Shown in pieces: positions 23,977 through 37,200 of a stretch of DNA of 64,000 bases. Under the pieces are notes generated by a model, which saw nothing but the letters and a program-made list of their open reading frames with translations, had not been told where the DNA came from and did no database searches. How positions within the stretch are numbered: position 1 is the first letter of the stretch; every line of letters begins with the position of its first letter. Position numbers and translations under genes: made by a program. The stretch is from Phascolomyces articulosus (Eukaryota; Mucoromycota; Mucoromycetes; Mucorales; Lichtheimiaceae): the NCBI GenBank assembly GCA_025677815.1, contig JAIXMP010000009.1:124001-188000 (forward strand), given 5' to 3'.

Positions 23977-25901
23977 ATGGCACCATTACCAGAAATTGAA
24001 GTGGATAGTGTATTAAGTGTTAGTTCAGAAAAGAACTTTAAAAAGATACATACGATCGGATCTTATAAACTCTTGGAAACCTTGGGTATTGGTGAGTTTG
24101 GGAAAGTCAAATTGGCTCACCATGTAGATACGCATCAAAAGGTAACTTTTTATCATTGTAAAGAGGGTGATGATAATGATGATGGTGATGATTGTAAATA
24201 TGATCGATTTACTCAACCAACATAAAACGAATAATAAAAAAGGTGGCTATTAAAATGATTGACAAGAGTTATACTGAAAAGGCGAATATTCGCGACAAAG
24301 TCGAAAGAGAAATCGCTCTTTTAAAGGTAAAAACCTAATTCATTCCCCGCTCATCAGCATTTTTCAAAAACTTTTTGTTTAACAATCAAATCAATCAATT
24401 ATTAGAGATTATCCCATCCATCCATTATTAAACTATTTGACGTCATTGAAACAGAAAAACATATTGGTATGGTGATGGAATATGCCTCAGGTAAACTATA
24501 TATATAGATGATATATAGCATATATGTATATAAATTTATATATATACAAAGAAGATAGTAATAACTGTATACAATTATAGGCGGTGAACTGTTTGAATAT
24601 ATTTTAAATCGAGACTATCTTGAAGAAAATGTAGCCAGAGAATTCTTTGGTCAATTGATTAGTAGTGTTCATTACATGCATCAAAAAGGAGTCGTTCATC
24701 GTGATTTAAAGCTGGTAAGTAAGCTTATTACACTTGATGTAGAATATATTCATTCTTTGCATGAAAAAAACCACATAGAGAATGGTTACTAACAAAGTTT
24801 TCTCCGCGCACACACCGTTTTATTTTTGTATACGCTTCTAAACCAAATCAAGGAAAACGTCCTTTTATTGGATGACCAACGTCATATTGTCATTACTGAT
24901 TTCGGATTTGCAAATAATTGCACGGGCCAAGAAGACTTATTGAGAACTTGTTGTGGATCACCTTGTTATGCTGCTCCGGAACTTTTGGTCGGTACAGAAT
25001 ATGTGGGTCCTGCCGTGGATATTTGGTCATGTGGTGTTGTCTTATATGCCATGGTCTGTGGATTTTTGCCTTTTGATGATCATCACAATATGAGTCTTTT
25101 ATATAAGGACATGTTGGAAGCGCCACTCATGTTTCCACCACGTCTAAGTCCCGAAGCACGAGATTTGTTGCGTCAAATGTTGGAACCTAATCCTGAGAAT
25201 CGTTGTAAAATGGAAACAGTGTTGAACCATCCTTGGTTGGAAAATCAACAATTTATTTTGGAAAAGAGTGTGGAGGTGTTAGAAAGGGAAGCAAAAGAGA
25301 TGTGGCGGACGAATGTGTTGCTGAATCATACCAAGAAAAAAGAAGAAAATGGAGTGGTGGATCGACAACAACAGGAACAACAGAAACCGGTGATGCAAGT
25401 GGCGTTGCCTTCTTCTCCTCCACCACTACCAACAACACCAGCTCCCATTCCCACCACGGCACCATTACAACAAGCAAATGATAATATACCCAAACTTCAA
25501 TTGAGTAAACGACAACGTTTCTTTCGATTGTTTTATCTTAGTAAAAAGAAAAAAGATTCCCAACATCATCGTTCAACGACACCTCAAAGCACAGATACCA
25601 GTTCCTCCTCCGATACCACTGAGAATAATAATCGTGCTAAACAAAGAAGACGATTCACTTGGTCACTAACTATGCGTCGTGGCGATCGAAAACGAAAAAA
25701 TAGGGAGAGCCATCACTGTAAGAAGAAGAAGAAGAAGAAGAAGAAAAAGTAAAGGGGGTTATGGGAAAGGGAGAAGTAACAGAGAGTACTCTATTATGAT
25801 CGAATTGAATGCAGATGATAATCAATGATAATATCATGATAATTTTGGGGGAGGGGAGAAGTGTCTATATATGTGGGGTGGGAAACAATTTGATTATCAA
25901 C

Positions 25902-25934
<33 letters not shown>

Positions 25935-26345
25935 GGTGTATATTTTCTCTAACGTTCCTGCATAATCTTTGTAGCTACATCCTATACTCGGGTCCACCCA
26001 GAATCATTACTAGTATTTACTAAAATCAGTGATCACCAATTACTCAAGTTAGTCTTACGTGTCTTGACTGTGTTGGGGATCCATAGTCGTCAAGAAGGTC
26101 ATCATATTCAATGTATTCGAAGAGCCAATGATACAGGAACCATCTATGGTAATATGGAATCGTGTCGTGAAGTCACATTCATGATTGATTTAAATAATAA
26201 ACAAGATACATCATCTCATGGTCTTAAGAGTGTTGGTATAAGACATCAAGAAGGAGAAGAATTAGCTTATGGATTCTTGTGTGGTAAAATCATGGACATG
26301 TTGGAACTTTTATTGGATCCTCATACGCAACATCATCATTCATAA
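23977..26345 (+). CDS. CAMK-group Ser/Thr protein kinase, KIN4/MARK-like, with C-terminal KA1-like domain
   Basis: Exons 23977-24141, 24243-24326, 24406-24490, 24581-24714, 24853-25717, 25975-26345; 567 aa. Kinase domain about 28-285: glycine loop [12 protein letters not shown] lysine at about 59, HRDLKLEN catalytic loop, [16 protein letters not shown] activation segment, [12 protein letters not shown]. The activation segment and subdomain VIII resemble yeast Kin4 and its relatives. A low-complexity basic linker follows. The last exon encodes [20 protein letters not shown] then FMIDLNNKQ, resembling a KA1 domain that binds acidic phospholipids and autoinhibits kinases. The last intron (25718-25974, GTAAGA donor) contains a GAA run and a TAA microsatellite. 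If it is retained, the protein ends in ten lysines at 25752 and loses KA1. Family placement between KIN4 and MARK/Kin1 is uncertain. Confidence 0.88.
25903..25932. repeat. (TAA)n microsatellite inside kinase intron
   Basis: Ten-unit TAA/AAT run within the last intron of the kinase gene, upstream of its acceptor at 25974. Confidence 0.9.
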
Positions 26346-27752
26346 ATGATTTTTATCGATCTATCGATGGTCAGTGCGAAAATAGTATTCTATATTCTTC
26401 TTATTATTATTCATTTGGAATGACGTTTTTTATCCTTATTATTTATTATATATAACACAGTAATTAAACACAACATTTTATTACACAGCACACGATCAAA
26501 CTAAAAAAAGAGAACTGGGAACTCCCCCATCTTCTCTTTTTTAGTCTTTTTGAACTGATCTTGGATTGATAAAGCAATAAGAAAGTGTATCAGATGACCT
26601 TAAAACGTCATTTCTCTCTCTCTCTCTCACCCCCCTCTTCCCTTATCCCCCCCATTTTTTTTCTACTCTCTCATAAAATATGATTAAAAAGTGTATTCTC
26701 ATAGGTAGATAAAATCAAATGTTCAATCCAATTGTTGGGGGTAGAAATAAAAGGGGGGGGAGGAGATGAGAGATAAATTTGTTGCCATGGTAATAATGCG
26801 TTACTATCGAAATAAATAAACTGTTATCTTCTTGCATTAAAAAAAGCTGAGAATGAATTAATAATAATTATTTATCATTGTGGTAACTGGAACATGATCC
26901 TTTTCAGATGATTGATGATTATCACCATGACAACCAAAACAACCCTATTAACTGTATAAACATTTGAAATGAAATGAAAAAAAGGAGGGAAGTCATCTCA
27001 TTCATTGGAGGCGTGTGCAAGTCGAATGTTTATTTTGTGAAGAAATGTTGATTATCAAAATAACTCACGGGGACACAAAGGATGATGGTGACGATTTTGT
27101 TTTAAATGTTAAATACGTCTTTAACCCGGTCCGACGGCACGGAGAGAGCAAGCAAAAGCAAAGCATAATTCCCCTTTGACCGTATTTGAGTGTTTTGTGT
27201 AAAATATAGTTTTTTTTCTGAACCCAGAATTAAAAAGCCGGTTCACATGCTTTGAATCGACAAACAGAAAATGCTAGATTTAGATTAGTGAATAGGTGAG
27301 TGTGTGTATGTTGTTATTTATATATATATATGAAGGGACTGTATAGAGTAATCACACAAGGATGGGATTGCTTTGATCAACTATAATAACAAAGTGTGTT
27401 GTGTGTGGGATGATGGATGTTGATGATGACGGCATGAGAAAAAAAAGGAGAAAAGGGTGAATTTACCAAGAAATTCTTTTTCTCTTTGAGACTCTTTACT
27501 ATTCCTTATTTGGATGCTTAAGTTGACGTGGGACCTACTCTTCTTCTTTCATTCTATTATACTTATATGCTATATTACATAGTATTATCATCAGCCATTT
27601 CCATCATAATCATCAATCCATTATCAGCATTATCATCATGGATCATCCCCCGCCTTTTCTCCTTGGCAACTCCTTCCCCCCCACATTATTATCACTATTA
27701 TATATATATATATATATATATTTAACTTTTATACACACACACACACACATTC

Positions 27753-27782
27753 GCTCATGCTCATGCTCATGCTCATGCTCAC
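27753..27782. repeat. hexanucleotide tandem repeat (GCTCAT)5
   Basis: Four perfect GCTCAT units and one variant unit, directly after CA and TA dinucleotide runs. Confidence 0.85.
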
Positions 27783-28195
27783 ATAACAAGTTATTATCTT
27801 TAATCGTTATCAACTATAAGATCAACCAAAAATAATAATAATAAATTTTTATTTGGGGGGTACAACTAACTAAAAAAAAAGTCTCGAATCCCACAATGAA
27901 AGAAGAAGATGGTTTAATTAGCGCAGAAAAAAAACTGTCATCATCGCTCATGGTTTTTCTACCTTTAAAATGATGATAATCTTCATCATGTAATAGTTTT
28001 TTTTAGTATGGGACTTTGAACCTTCTTTTAAAAAAAACTTTCTTTGTGAACCCTTTTTCTGTGTGAAAAGTATAATGTGGAAAGGAAGTAGAAGAAGAAG
28101 AGCATGAGCGCATTTTACCAAGAAAGGAAAAAAACTCCGATCGTCAAAGAAATAGGATCAGTGCTCGATCCATCCACCGCCATTTTTTAAAAGAG

Positions 28196-28203
28196 TATAA
28201 AAG
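28196..28203 (+). promoter_or_regulatory. TATA-like box of the glutamate 5-kinase gene
   Basis: TATAAAAG about 142 bp upstream of the ATG at 28338, in a CT-rich leader context. Confidence 0.4.
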
Positions 28204-28337
28204 AGTAGATCTTTTGGCCTGTCCTTTTTCTTCCAATCAATTTGATTATCACATCTCTTCTTTCTTTCTATCAACAAAAAAAAAAGTTCTTTCATCAACT
28301 TCTCTTCTAATATTTATAACTTACATATATCAACATC

Positions 28338-29805
28338 ATGGTTGTCTATCGAAACGCTCAAAATACTCATCGTCCTACCAAATCTTCTTTAACTTTGGTC
28401 ATCAAAGTCGGTACCTCATCTATTTGTGATGAAAAAACACATTATCCATTATTGGGTAACTTGTCAAGAATCGTTGAGACTATTTTGGAGTTGAAGCGCA
28501 AAGGGCATCGTATTGTCCTTGTCACCAGTGCAGCCGTAGGCACAGGGCTCCGTCGCTTAAATCTCAACGAAAAGCCAGGAAAGCTTGCGGCTGTTCAGGT
28601 AAAGCATGTGAGGCATTCTCTTGTTGTTGTTCTATCGATCAATAATGACGTATATGAAAACTAAAGCTTTTTTTTGACATTTGTTTTGCACAGGCCATTG
28701 CTGCGGTAGGTCAAGGTCGTCTTATGAGCATGTATGATGATTTATTTGGTCAATTCAATCAACCCGTGGCTCAAATCCTCTTGACTCGAAATGACTTGGC
28801 TGATGTAAGTATCTTTTTCTTCTAAAAATAATATAATAATTTCATCATAACAAGACAACTCACATTCTATTGAAATGTAGCGATCACAATACTTGAATGC
28901 TGTCAATTGTCTTGAACAACTTTTAGATATGGGTGTTGTTCCCATTGTCAACGAAAACGATACCATTTCTGTTTCCGTAAGTTTATCAAATCATTCTTTC
29001 AAAAAAAAATTCACACATGTTAAATTCACATTTGACTCATCCATCTTTTAAAATTTTTTATTAATAGGAAATCAAATTTGGTGACAATGATACTTTATCA
29101 GCAATTACAGCCGGTATGGTCAAAGCCGATTACCTTTTCTTAATGACCGACGTCGACTGCTTATATACTGACAACCCACGTACCAATCCCAATGCTCGTC
29201 CTGTTCATGTGTGTGAAGATATTGATGCCCTTCGAGAAGAAATCACCGTTACCTCACCAGGTTCTGCTTTAGGGACAGGTGGTATGGTCACCAAATTAGT
29301 CGCTGCAGATTTAGCCACGGCCGCAGGTGTAACCACCGTTATTACTCGAGGTTCAAGACCTGAATCCATTTTACCTATTATTGCCGATGAAAAGGGAGCT
29401 CCTGCACACACTCGCTTTGTTGCCAAACCCCAACCATTGATTGATCGTAAATGGTGGATTCTTCACGGTTTACATACTGCTGGTACTATTGTCATTGAAA
29501 CCAACGTCGGTGAATCGATTGCGGATGGTGCTGCTCGTTCTGGTTCCAGTGGTGCTTCTTTATATGCTCATTCGGTCACCAAGGTTGAAGGTAACTTTGT
29601 TGAACATCAAGCTGTTCGACTGGTCGTTCAACATACCGATAATGGTGTTACTGATTTTGTCACAGTGGCCAAGGGAATTGTCAATTATTCTGCTGCTGAA
29701 ATCGTTCGTATCATGCATGCTCGTGAAAGTGATATTATTGATTCACTAGGTTATAAGGATGCTGACTGTATTATTCATCGCGATAATATGGCCACTTCCC
29801 TTTAA
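28338..29805 (+). CDS. PRO1: glutamate 5-kinase (gamma-glutamyl kinase) with C-terminal PUA domain
   Basis: First step of proline synthesis: ATP-dependent phosphorylation of glutamate to gamma-glutamyl phosphate, cytosolic. Exons 28338-28598, 28694-28804, 28881-28976, 29068-29805; every intron is phase 0 and the protein is 401 aa, normal for the family. Amino-acid-kinase fold: [12 protein letters not shown] near the start; [53 protein letters not shown]; then [17 protein letters not shown] and the nucleotide-binding [15 protein letters not shown]. From about residue 290 a PUA domain follows ([19 protein letters not shown] ... [11 protein letters not shown]). Bacterial and fungal enzymes share this layout. 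The protein is monofunctional: no glutamyl phosphate reductase domain is fused. Regulation by proline is known for the family but not visible here. Confidence 0.96.
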
Positions 29806-30892
29806 AAAAATACTACTTCTTTTTTTTTGCTTTATTCTTTTTTATCATATATATATCCCATCCATACAAAAAATCTCACAGCTTACATCCCCCATCTTCT
29901 TCGTCCTAAAACACTTTTCTTTCGTTCCATCGCCATAAAAATATCTCCCCGTAAAAATTATCACCTTTATCCGATTTCCCATCCAGAAAAAATCTTATTA
30001 TCCGTAGTCATATTATTTTAGCATTATATCATTTTCCCTCCCTCCCTTGATTCCTTTATTATCACGCAGTAACACCTCTCTTTTTTTTTTATCGCCATAG
30101 TTATTTTTCTTCATTTGATATCATTTTTAAAGCATTTTTTATAGTCTACCATCTTATTCCCTTTATTATTATTATCTCCTTTCTTCCATCCCACCAACAA
30201 AAAAAAATTCAAGCATTTTTCATCATATTATTTACTCACAAATCAAAAAACAAATTTATTATTTCAAGCTCTTTTTTTCAACCTTTTTCTTAAAAAAACA
30301 AACAAACTTTGGGAAAGGGGGCAGAAAAAAAACCAAGCAAGCCATATATTTAACTAACTCATCATTATATCTATCATTATTATCCTCTATTTGTACAAGA
30401 CTTTTTTTCATGTATCATCCTCATTAGCATTTGTGTAGCTCTTTTATTATTAATTCTAACCAACAATCACCTTTTAAAGAAGTTTAATATAAAAAACAGA
30501 AATAGGAAAGTACTAAAAGTATAGAGATTGGAAAATTAGGATGGCAAGATAGAAGAAGTATCAATGGGAATATATATTTATATATTTCTTTGTAGCGTAT
30601 TTATCAGCTGCAGAAAAAAAATTGGAAAAGGTACTTGTATAAGAATAAATCGAGTAAGTAATATGATTATATAATTTATATATATAGAAAATGTTGATAG
30701 AATAGAATAGAACAAAAATAATATAGGCATGTAATAATAATAATAATTTGTAAATGCAGTAAGTGGTTGTATATATAAATAAGAATAAAAATGTACATAA
30801 AAAACATGAATAATCTTTATATATGTATATATAAATGAATGAATTGGAATATTATTATAGAAAAAAAAAAGAGAAATATATATATTTATTTT
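29806..30892. other. convergent 3' regions of PRO1 and the Zn2Cys6 gene
   Basis: AT-rich spacer of about 1.1 kb with T-rich runs on the left and AT repeats on the right. No coding potential seen. Confidence 0.5.
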
Positions 30893-33800
30893 TTATCGAT
30901 AATATCCAAAATCGTCTGTATTACTTCGTTTTTTATTATTTTGTTGAGGTTGTAAAGGAATCCCTTCCATAGGAACAAATTGTGTTGGTAATGGCAAAGA
31001 GGGTGGAGGTTGTGGTGCATGCTGATCTGTTGTTGTTGTTGGAGTAAATTCATGAAAAGGAGTTGTATTTTGTTGTTGTACCGGATGATGCCAATGTTGT
31101 TGTGGATGATGATGAACATGAGGAAGATGCTGTTGATGTTGATGTTGAGGATGCAAAGGATGCTGAGGATGTAATGGCATATGAAAAGGTGGAGATGAAG
31201 TAGTATGCGTGGAAGATGAATAAAAAGGCATGGTGTGAGTGGCAGTACTAAAATGAGTTGTGTTTGTAAAACCGCCACTCGTTGTCGCAGGGTGATGCTG
31301 CACTGTGCTGCCAGCATGATGTGGTGCCGCTGTGGCTGGTTGTGGCGTAGGTGTACCCATCATCATGGCAGCATCGTGGGGGGATTGAGCCGTCGTACAT
31401 AAACCCATCACTGAAGGTGCATAAAGAAACTGCAATGGATCAACCGTGGTTTCTTTGGTTAAATCAAAAATCCCAGATGGCATGTCCAGCATGTCTACTT
31501 TTTGTATTATTTCTTGTGGTGGTGGCTGTTGTTGTGGTTGGTGTGACGGTGGAACAGGCTGTTGAGGTTGTTGTTCAGGTTGAGGTGAAGTGTGATTAGA
31601 TAGTTGTTGATGAGAATTGGGTGAATCAGATGCTCGTTCACTTGTTACAATCAGCACAGATTCATCAATCGTCGTATCCATCGCTTGTTGTTCATCTTCA
31701 TCCAGGTCCAAATCAACATTGGAAGAAGTTGGCTGTTCCGCCAACAGTTTTTCAATACGTTTCGTCAATGCATAAACATATTTATGATTTCGTACGGGAG
31801 AATTCGATAAAAGATGAAGCATGCGTTCCAGTTGTTGTCTTGCCCAATCTATGGCATGAGATTCTGAAGAATGTAACATGGAACTATACACCATGGAAGC
31901 AACCATGGTAGTCTCCAATGAAAAATGGCACCAACGTTGTTTTAAACGGGTAAAACAATCCATTAATTCAACAATATTATCGGCAGCCATACGACATCGT
32001 TCTTTGGTCAATAATTCGATCGCAGATGGTTGTTGTTGGTCCTTAAGATCCGATTTTTTCGAAGAGAAAAATAAACTATACAATTGACAGAGTTGGAAAT
32101 TATATTCTGAATTCAATTTAATACAACCTTGTTCACGAAACGACGTAGAGGACCAATCTCGTGTATGAAGATCACCAGGTGTATATCGAAATCCGGAAGG
32201 TAATTGGTCCGCCCAAGCTTGCAATTCTTTGTCCAACGTCGATACAGAAGATAGTAACGGCATTTCATGCGATGTCTTGTAAATAATATTACGATAGATG
32301 CGAGTAATACGAAATCGTTGACTTGTAAATAATACACGCCAATGTTTTTCACCTTCCATTTCATGTGGCAAGACCGTAGGAAACTCCACCGTGATCAAGT
32401 CTTCGGAAGGTAAGGAGAAAGCCTTGTCGGAGTGAATCGTACCCAACGTTTCAAGAAAATAAATGGCCCAGAAAAATCGTCGGTGTTTTTCCCGCATAAT
32501 GGGATCAGGACTCGTAGATTCTTGATACATTTTCATGTTCAGACACATACGAATGGCTAGTCCCAAATAGATATACGATTCAGCATATTGGGAGTGATGG
32601 CGTTCGCCTGGTCGTCCAATGGCATAGACGTACAAGATGATGAGCCCATGCATAGTATCAATATCCGTTTTGGTAAATCGATCTTTAAGTAATGCTTGGG
32701 CTTTTTCAAAAAAGGGTTCGCCCACCTTATTGGGGTCTTGACCTGGAAATAGATCGTGATAAATGGCGGCATGACGGGCTGTCCACGCCATGGCTGCGTT
32801 CATTAAAAAGGGATCTAAGGTCCCCTTTTTGTATCGGTCTGCTACTGAATTCTCCGGATCGGCACATGGTAAACACAATAAACACTCAGAGTAAATATCC
32901 ATTAATTCTTCATAGGTCTCCTGTGACATCATTTCAGGGGATGAAGGATATCCCTTGGAATCCTTATTTTTCTTGGGTTGCGCATGTTGATGTGTGTCTT
33001 TACAAGAGTCGTCGTCATCATGGCTCGAGATGACTGGTTCCCACGTGCTATATAACGGAAACGTTTTTAATTTTGTTTTCCATAAGTCGTTTTTTCGTGT
33101 AATTGTCGTTCGATCCATTTCAGGGACATGTGTACTAGATGTAGTAGAAGAGGTGGAGGATGTATCGGATTCTTTACTATTGTTGGTCGTCATGCGTTGA
33201 TGTGTGTTATTACTGATACTACTACTACTATTGCAGCATGGGCTATTCGTATGCGTCGTCGTGGTGGTTGCCATTTCATTGGTGTTGTTTCCATCCAGAT
33301 CAATACGAGATACGCCTGTCAAAAGAATATCATATAAATTATGAAGTGATATAATATTGGTATCGATACGAAGTCCACGGGGCGTTAAAGATAAAGACCA
33401 TTGTCCATTGGATGAAGAGGAAGAAGCAAATAAACTATCCATGGCAGCAAAATTGGCGGTTCCATGGTTCGTAACAGCCACCACCGGTGCTGTGGCCATT
33501 GCTGTTGGTGCCGTAGCTGATGTGGTCGTGGTTGTGGTTGTTGTGCCAACAGCTGCTGCAGTTTGACTCCCTCGTTCAGTAGCAGTTGAACGAGTCATGC
33601 GAAATTCATCTGCCACAAATTGAGTATTGGTAGAAACATCTTTTAAATCCGATTCAATCGATTGAACACGTTGTTGAAGCATATCCACGGTTTCATTTAA
33701 TTTGACAAGATTAAATAAATCCACCTGGGTTGCTGAACCATCATAGGAACATTGAGCTAAAATAAAACATAAAAGCGTTTGCATACATGTTATTATTTGG

Positions 33801-34253
33801 CATGTCCCTTTTTTTAATCAAAAGAAAGTAATGAACTCCGTTTTTTTTTCTAAGTCTATTTTTTTTCGGTCATTGTTTATTATCGATAAGGATATATATA
33901 TATATATATATATATACCTTTAGCTTGTTGACATCGAGAACATGAAGGATGAGCAAAATCACATTTCACTATATATAAAGAAACAATTATATTTTTCCCA
34001 CGTCAGTAAAAAAAAAACGACCCGAATAATGAAATAAAATGGAGGATGTTTTTTTAATGATATTAACCTTTTTTTGATCTAGATAAAAAAAACCAAATCA
34101 GTACATTCATTCATTTTTTTGAATGAAAAAAACAGAAAATGAAATGAAAATAATTTACCTACAACGTTCACATGCCATTGTCATGCGAACTTTTTTGGAT
34201 GCTGTGGATCCAGGGATCCGAGACGATGGTTCATATGTTCGTTGTTGTGACAT
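30893..34253 (-). CDS. Zn2Cys6 (Gal4-type) transcription factor with fungal-specific TF domain
   Basis: Exons on the minus strand: 34253-34159, 34078-34068 (11 nt), 33968-33918, 33756-30893; 1006 aa. The spliced zinc cluster is a perfect Cx2Cx6Cx6Cx2Cx6C: ACERCRSKKVKCDFAHPSC, then SRCQQAKAQC. The second exon is an 11-nt microexon supplying the bases for RSKKV; skipping it shifts the frame to an immediate stop. A short coiled-coil-like linker (LNETVDMLQQRVQSIESDLK) follows. Then comes the middle homology domain (about 330-560), including FLMNAAMAWTARHAA, LGLAIRMCLNMKMYQES and RRFFWAIYFLETL. The C-terminal third is Gln/Pro/His-rich, probably an activation region. Target pathway unknown. The ATG at 34253 is the first in frame before the cluster. 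Confidence 0.92.
33892..33916. repeat. (AT)n microsatellite in intron 3 of the Zn2Cys6 gene
   Basis: TA run lying directly after the donor at 33917 on the minus strand. Confidence 0.85.
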
Positions 34254-37200
34254 TCTATTTTCAGTATCAGTGTTGAATATATGAGGTGATTTTATTATTA
34301 GGATGGGTTTTAGGTTGATCAGATATATATATAAGGTTCTGGGTAGAAAAAAGAAAAAAGGGAGAGGAAGGGGAAGGTAGGTCGTGTATAAAAGAGAGAA
34401 GCGTTGACGAACTCAAATGTTAATGTATAGGACTTCTTTTTAATATATATATTTGATGTGATGTATAAATATTCAAAAATGATGGATGAATCAAGAGAGA
34501 AGTAAAGAAGAAGAAAGAAGAAGTGAAAAAATAAAATAGAAAAAGAAGAAAAGTGTCTTAAGAAATAAAGCAGCAAATTGGATGCGTTGTTAACCGAGGA
34601 ATTAGACGACATTCGTGTGAAATGATCTCCATGATCTCCGATATGGAATACCTTTACAAACATGTGTGCCACACATGGATGATTGGGTGGCGGGAAACAT
34701 GTCCATAAATTATTCTAACGAACGAACAACTCGTTTCGCTTTCTATCTACGATTATGATGATGCATTGGATTTGAGGAGATGAAGAAGGAGTAGTTATTA
34801 GCAAGGAACAAGGAGGAAGGTAAGGTAGGAATCTTAATAATAGAAATAAAATTTCATTGACACCAACTTTTCCTTGGCATGTCAAAAACCAATCATTCCT
34901 TTTCACTTCTTCTTTATAAGATAACAAAGTGTAACAAAATCCCATTTTCTTTCCGTTTTGTACTACATTTAAACAACAATTTCAATCGTCTTGTTTTAAA
35001 AAGAGATATATCAATCATTATACAATCATCGGTCTATTACTATATACACAAGAAGTACTCTGAGGTATACAAACATATCAGATCAAGGTACCAAAGCTAA
35101 TAATAAATGAAACAGTATATCCTAGATTTCCCTGATTCCTTTCCTTCTTTCTTATTCGTGAATGGTCTCTATCTTCTCCTTTTAACACAATAACTATTCC
35201 CATTTGATATCTAACAAACCAATACTAAAACGAGTTCTAAAACCGCGGTAATATAAAAATCCGAACCCACCAATCATTGTACGATGACTAAATGTTTAGA
35301 ATTGTCAAACGTTTTCTTCTTGCTCTATGCTTCATTTTTGCAATGGACTCACTTTATTCAATGGATCTGTTTTTCTATAGTACCAAAATGATGAATACGA
35401 CTTTTTAGATAGCCAATCGATAGGACACTATCAACATTGTCCTCTTCTTTATAAGTTCTTCCTATTCTCAGGACCCGAGTTAGAAGAATTTTGTTCAAAA
35501 AAAAAAAAAAAAGAGCGTGACCGAAAAACCAAGAGTCTGTGTCACCTATTCCCAAATTCCCAGTTTGATCGAAAATATATAATTGCTCAAAAACATTTTA
35601 AAGCGGGGAGATTACGGGAAAAATGATTATTTTCTGTTGACAACTCGTTTTCAAAATTATAAAATTACAAAAATAAAGAATTATTTTTAAGTAACTAAAT
35701 ATATAACAAGTCATTCATGGATTGATAGATAATTATACCATCACTCATCATTCATTCAATCTGGGGTCAAAGAACCCTGATTTTTTTTAATTTTAAATTG
35801 AGTGGTCTTGTGTTTCTCGATCTTGTCCTATTTTCCTTAATCGATCTTTCAAAAAAAAACACATTCCTTTACGTACTACCATGATATGTACATATTGGTT
35901 ACAATTGTATCTTCTTGACAAGCATACACTATATTTCACTTTAATAGAATCAACTTTTTTATAACCAAGGCGTAAGATGATTCATTAATAATAATAATAG
36001 AAACCATTTTAAGTATGTCAAATATGTTCTTCTTCCGCGGGGCCTGATAAGAAAACGGTCTAGTGAACAAATCGTCCATGTCGCACAATGAATTATCAAA
36101 AAAAAAAAAAACTTTTTTTCATTAAAGACCTAAATATATATTTCCCCAACAAACAAAAAAGATGAAAGGAACCATTAGTCTGGATTAAACTAGCATCTGT
36201 TTATTTTTCAGATCCTTGGGAGTGCCATCGATTGGATGGAAACATGATAAACCTTTCTTCGATTTGAATTGAATCGAAATCTCTTATTCAACATCATATG
36301 AAAATATAAGGATGAGTTGGTTATCATGATGATGAATCATTTAATTGAAAAATTGGTAGCAACTCCATCTATGTTTCTGATTTGAATAAAGGTACTCAAA
36401 TTTTCTGCGTGTCGATGAATCCCAAAAACTTGGTTAACTTGGTACTCAATTCTTATTTGGGAATTTTCAATGTGGAGTTTTGAATTAAGGAGGGAAGGTT
36501 ATTTGTTAATTTGAACAAATAATAGACCATCTCAGAGACAGAAGAATAAAACCCGGCTAATCAATGACGCATATATATAAAGAAAGTCGATTATATTTAT
36601 ATGTGTGTGTCATATCATGATTAGAATAATTACGTTAGAAGAAAATAGGCTTTCTTTTCCAATTCCCATTCAAATATGCGAGTTAACTATAATTTTATTT
36701 ATTTATAAGATTTAACGTTGCTAATATCCATTTTGGTTCCTAGTTTCCCAGATCAGATTCCTGGATGTGGGGTGGGAATAGATCGTGTTACGATGCAAAC
36801 CTTTCTCTCTGTGTGACACTTTTCCTCCAGGATTTTGCTATCCTTTTTTTCTTTCATGTTCAATTGGTTGGGAAATCTACAATCATGAAGGAAGATTCTG
36901 AAACAGTTCATTTAGCCTTGTTTGTTCCTTCTTTCTGTTTAATTAGATAAATATAAATATGATATAACTCCTCATTGTTCATCGAAGTATTTGTTCAAAT
37001 CTTCTTTGCTTTGCCAGTCCGTAAAAATGGAATACAAGTTCAATTAGTTAGGCATTCAATGGTCATTTTTTACATGTTGTTATAAAGATTTTCTCACGAT
37101 GATTCAATCACTAAGTATAATCCTTCATCTGGACAATAAAAAATATACCCACTTTAATAAATATTTGTCGGTACTAGATGCTGTTATTCATATCTATTTA

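Larger units (their letters stand above)
26346..28337. other. intergenic: kinase 3' region and glutamate 5-kinase promoter
   Basis: No supported gene. Contains CT and G homopolymer tracts near 26610-26765, a TA run (27698-27721), a CA run (27733-27749) and a GCTCAT hexamer array (27753-27782). A TATA-like box sits at 28196. Confidence 0.4.

Noticed and set aside
25733..25752. Poly-lysine end as the true kinase C-terminus
   Set aside because: It lies inside an intron with a good GTAAGA donor; skipping it restores a conserved KA1-like domain. Kept only as a possible retained isoform.
26064..26345. Separate small gene downstream of the kinase
   Set aside because: An upstream acceptor at 25974 and phase agreement with the donor at 25718 make it the KA1-like last exon of the kinase.
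29031..29041. TTGACTCAT, a Gcn4-like site in PRO1
   Set aside because: Lies within intron 3 rather than the promoter; a single short match is expected by chance.
31351..33566. Several plus-strand frames within 31-33.6 kb
   Set aside because: All antisense to the long last exon of the Zn2Cys6 gene.
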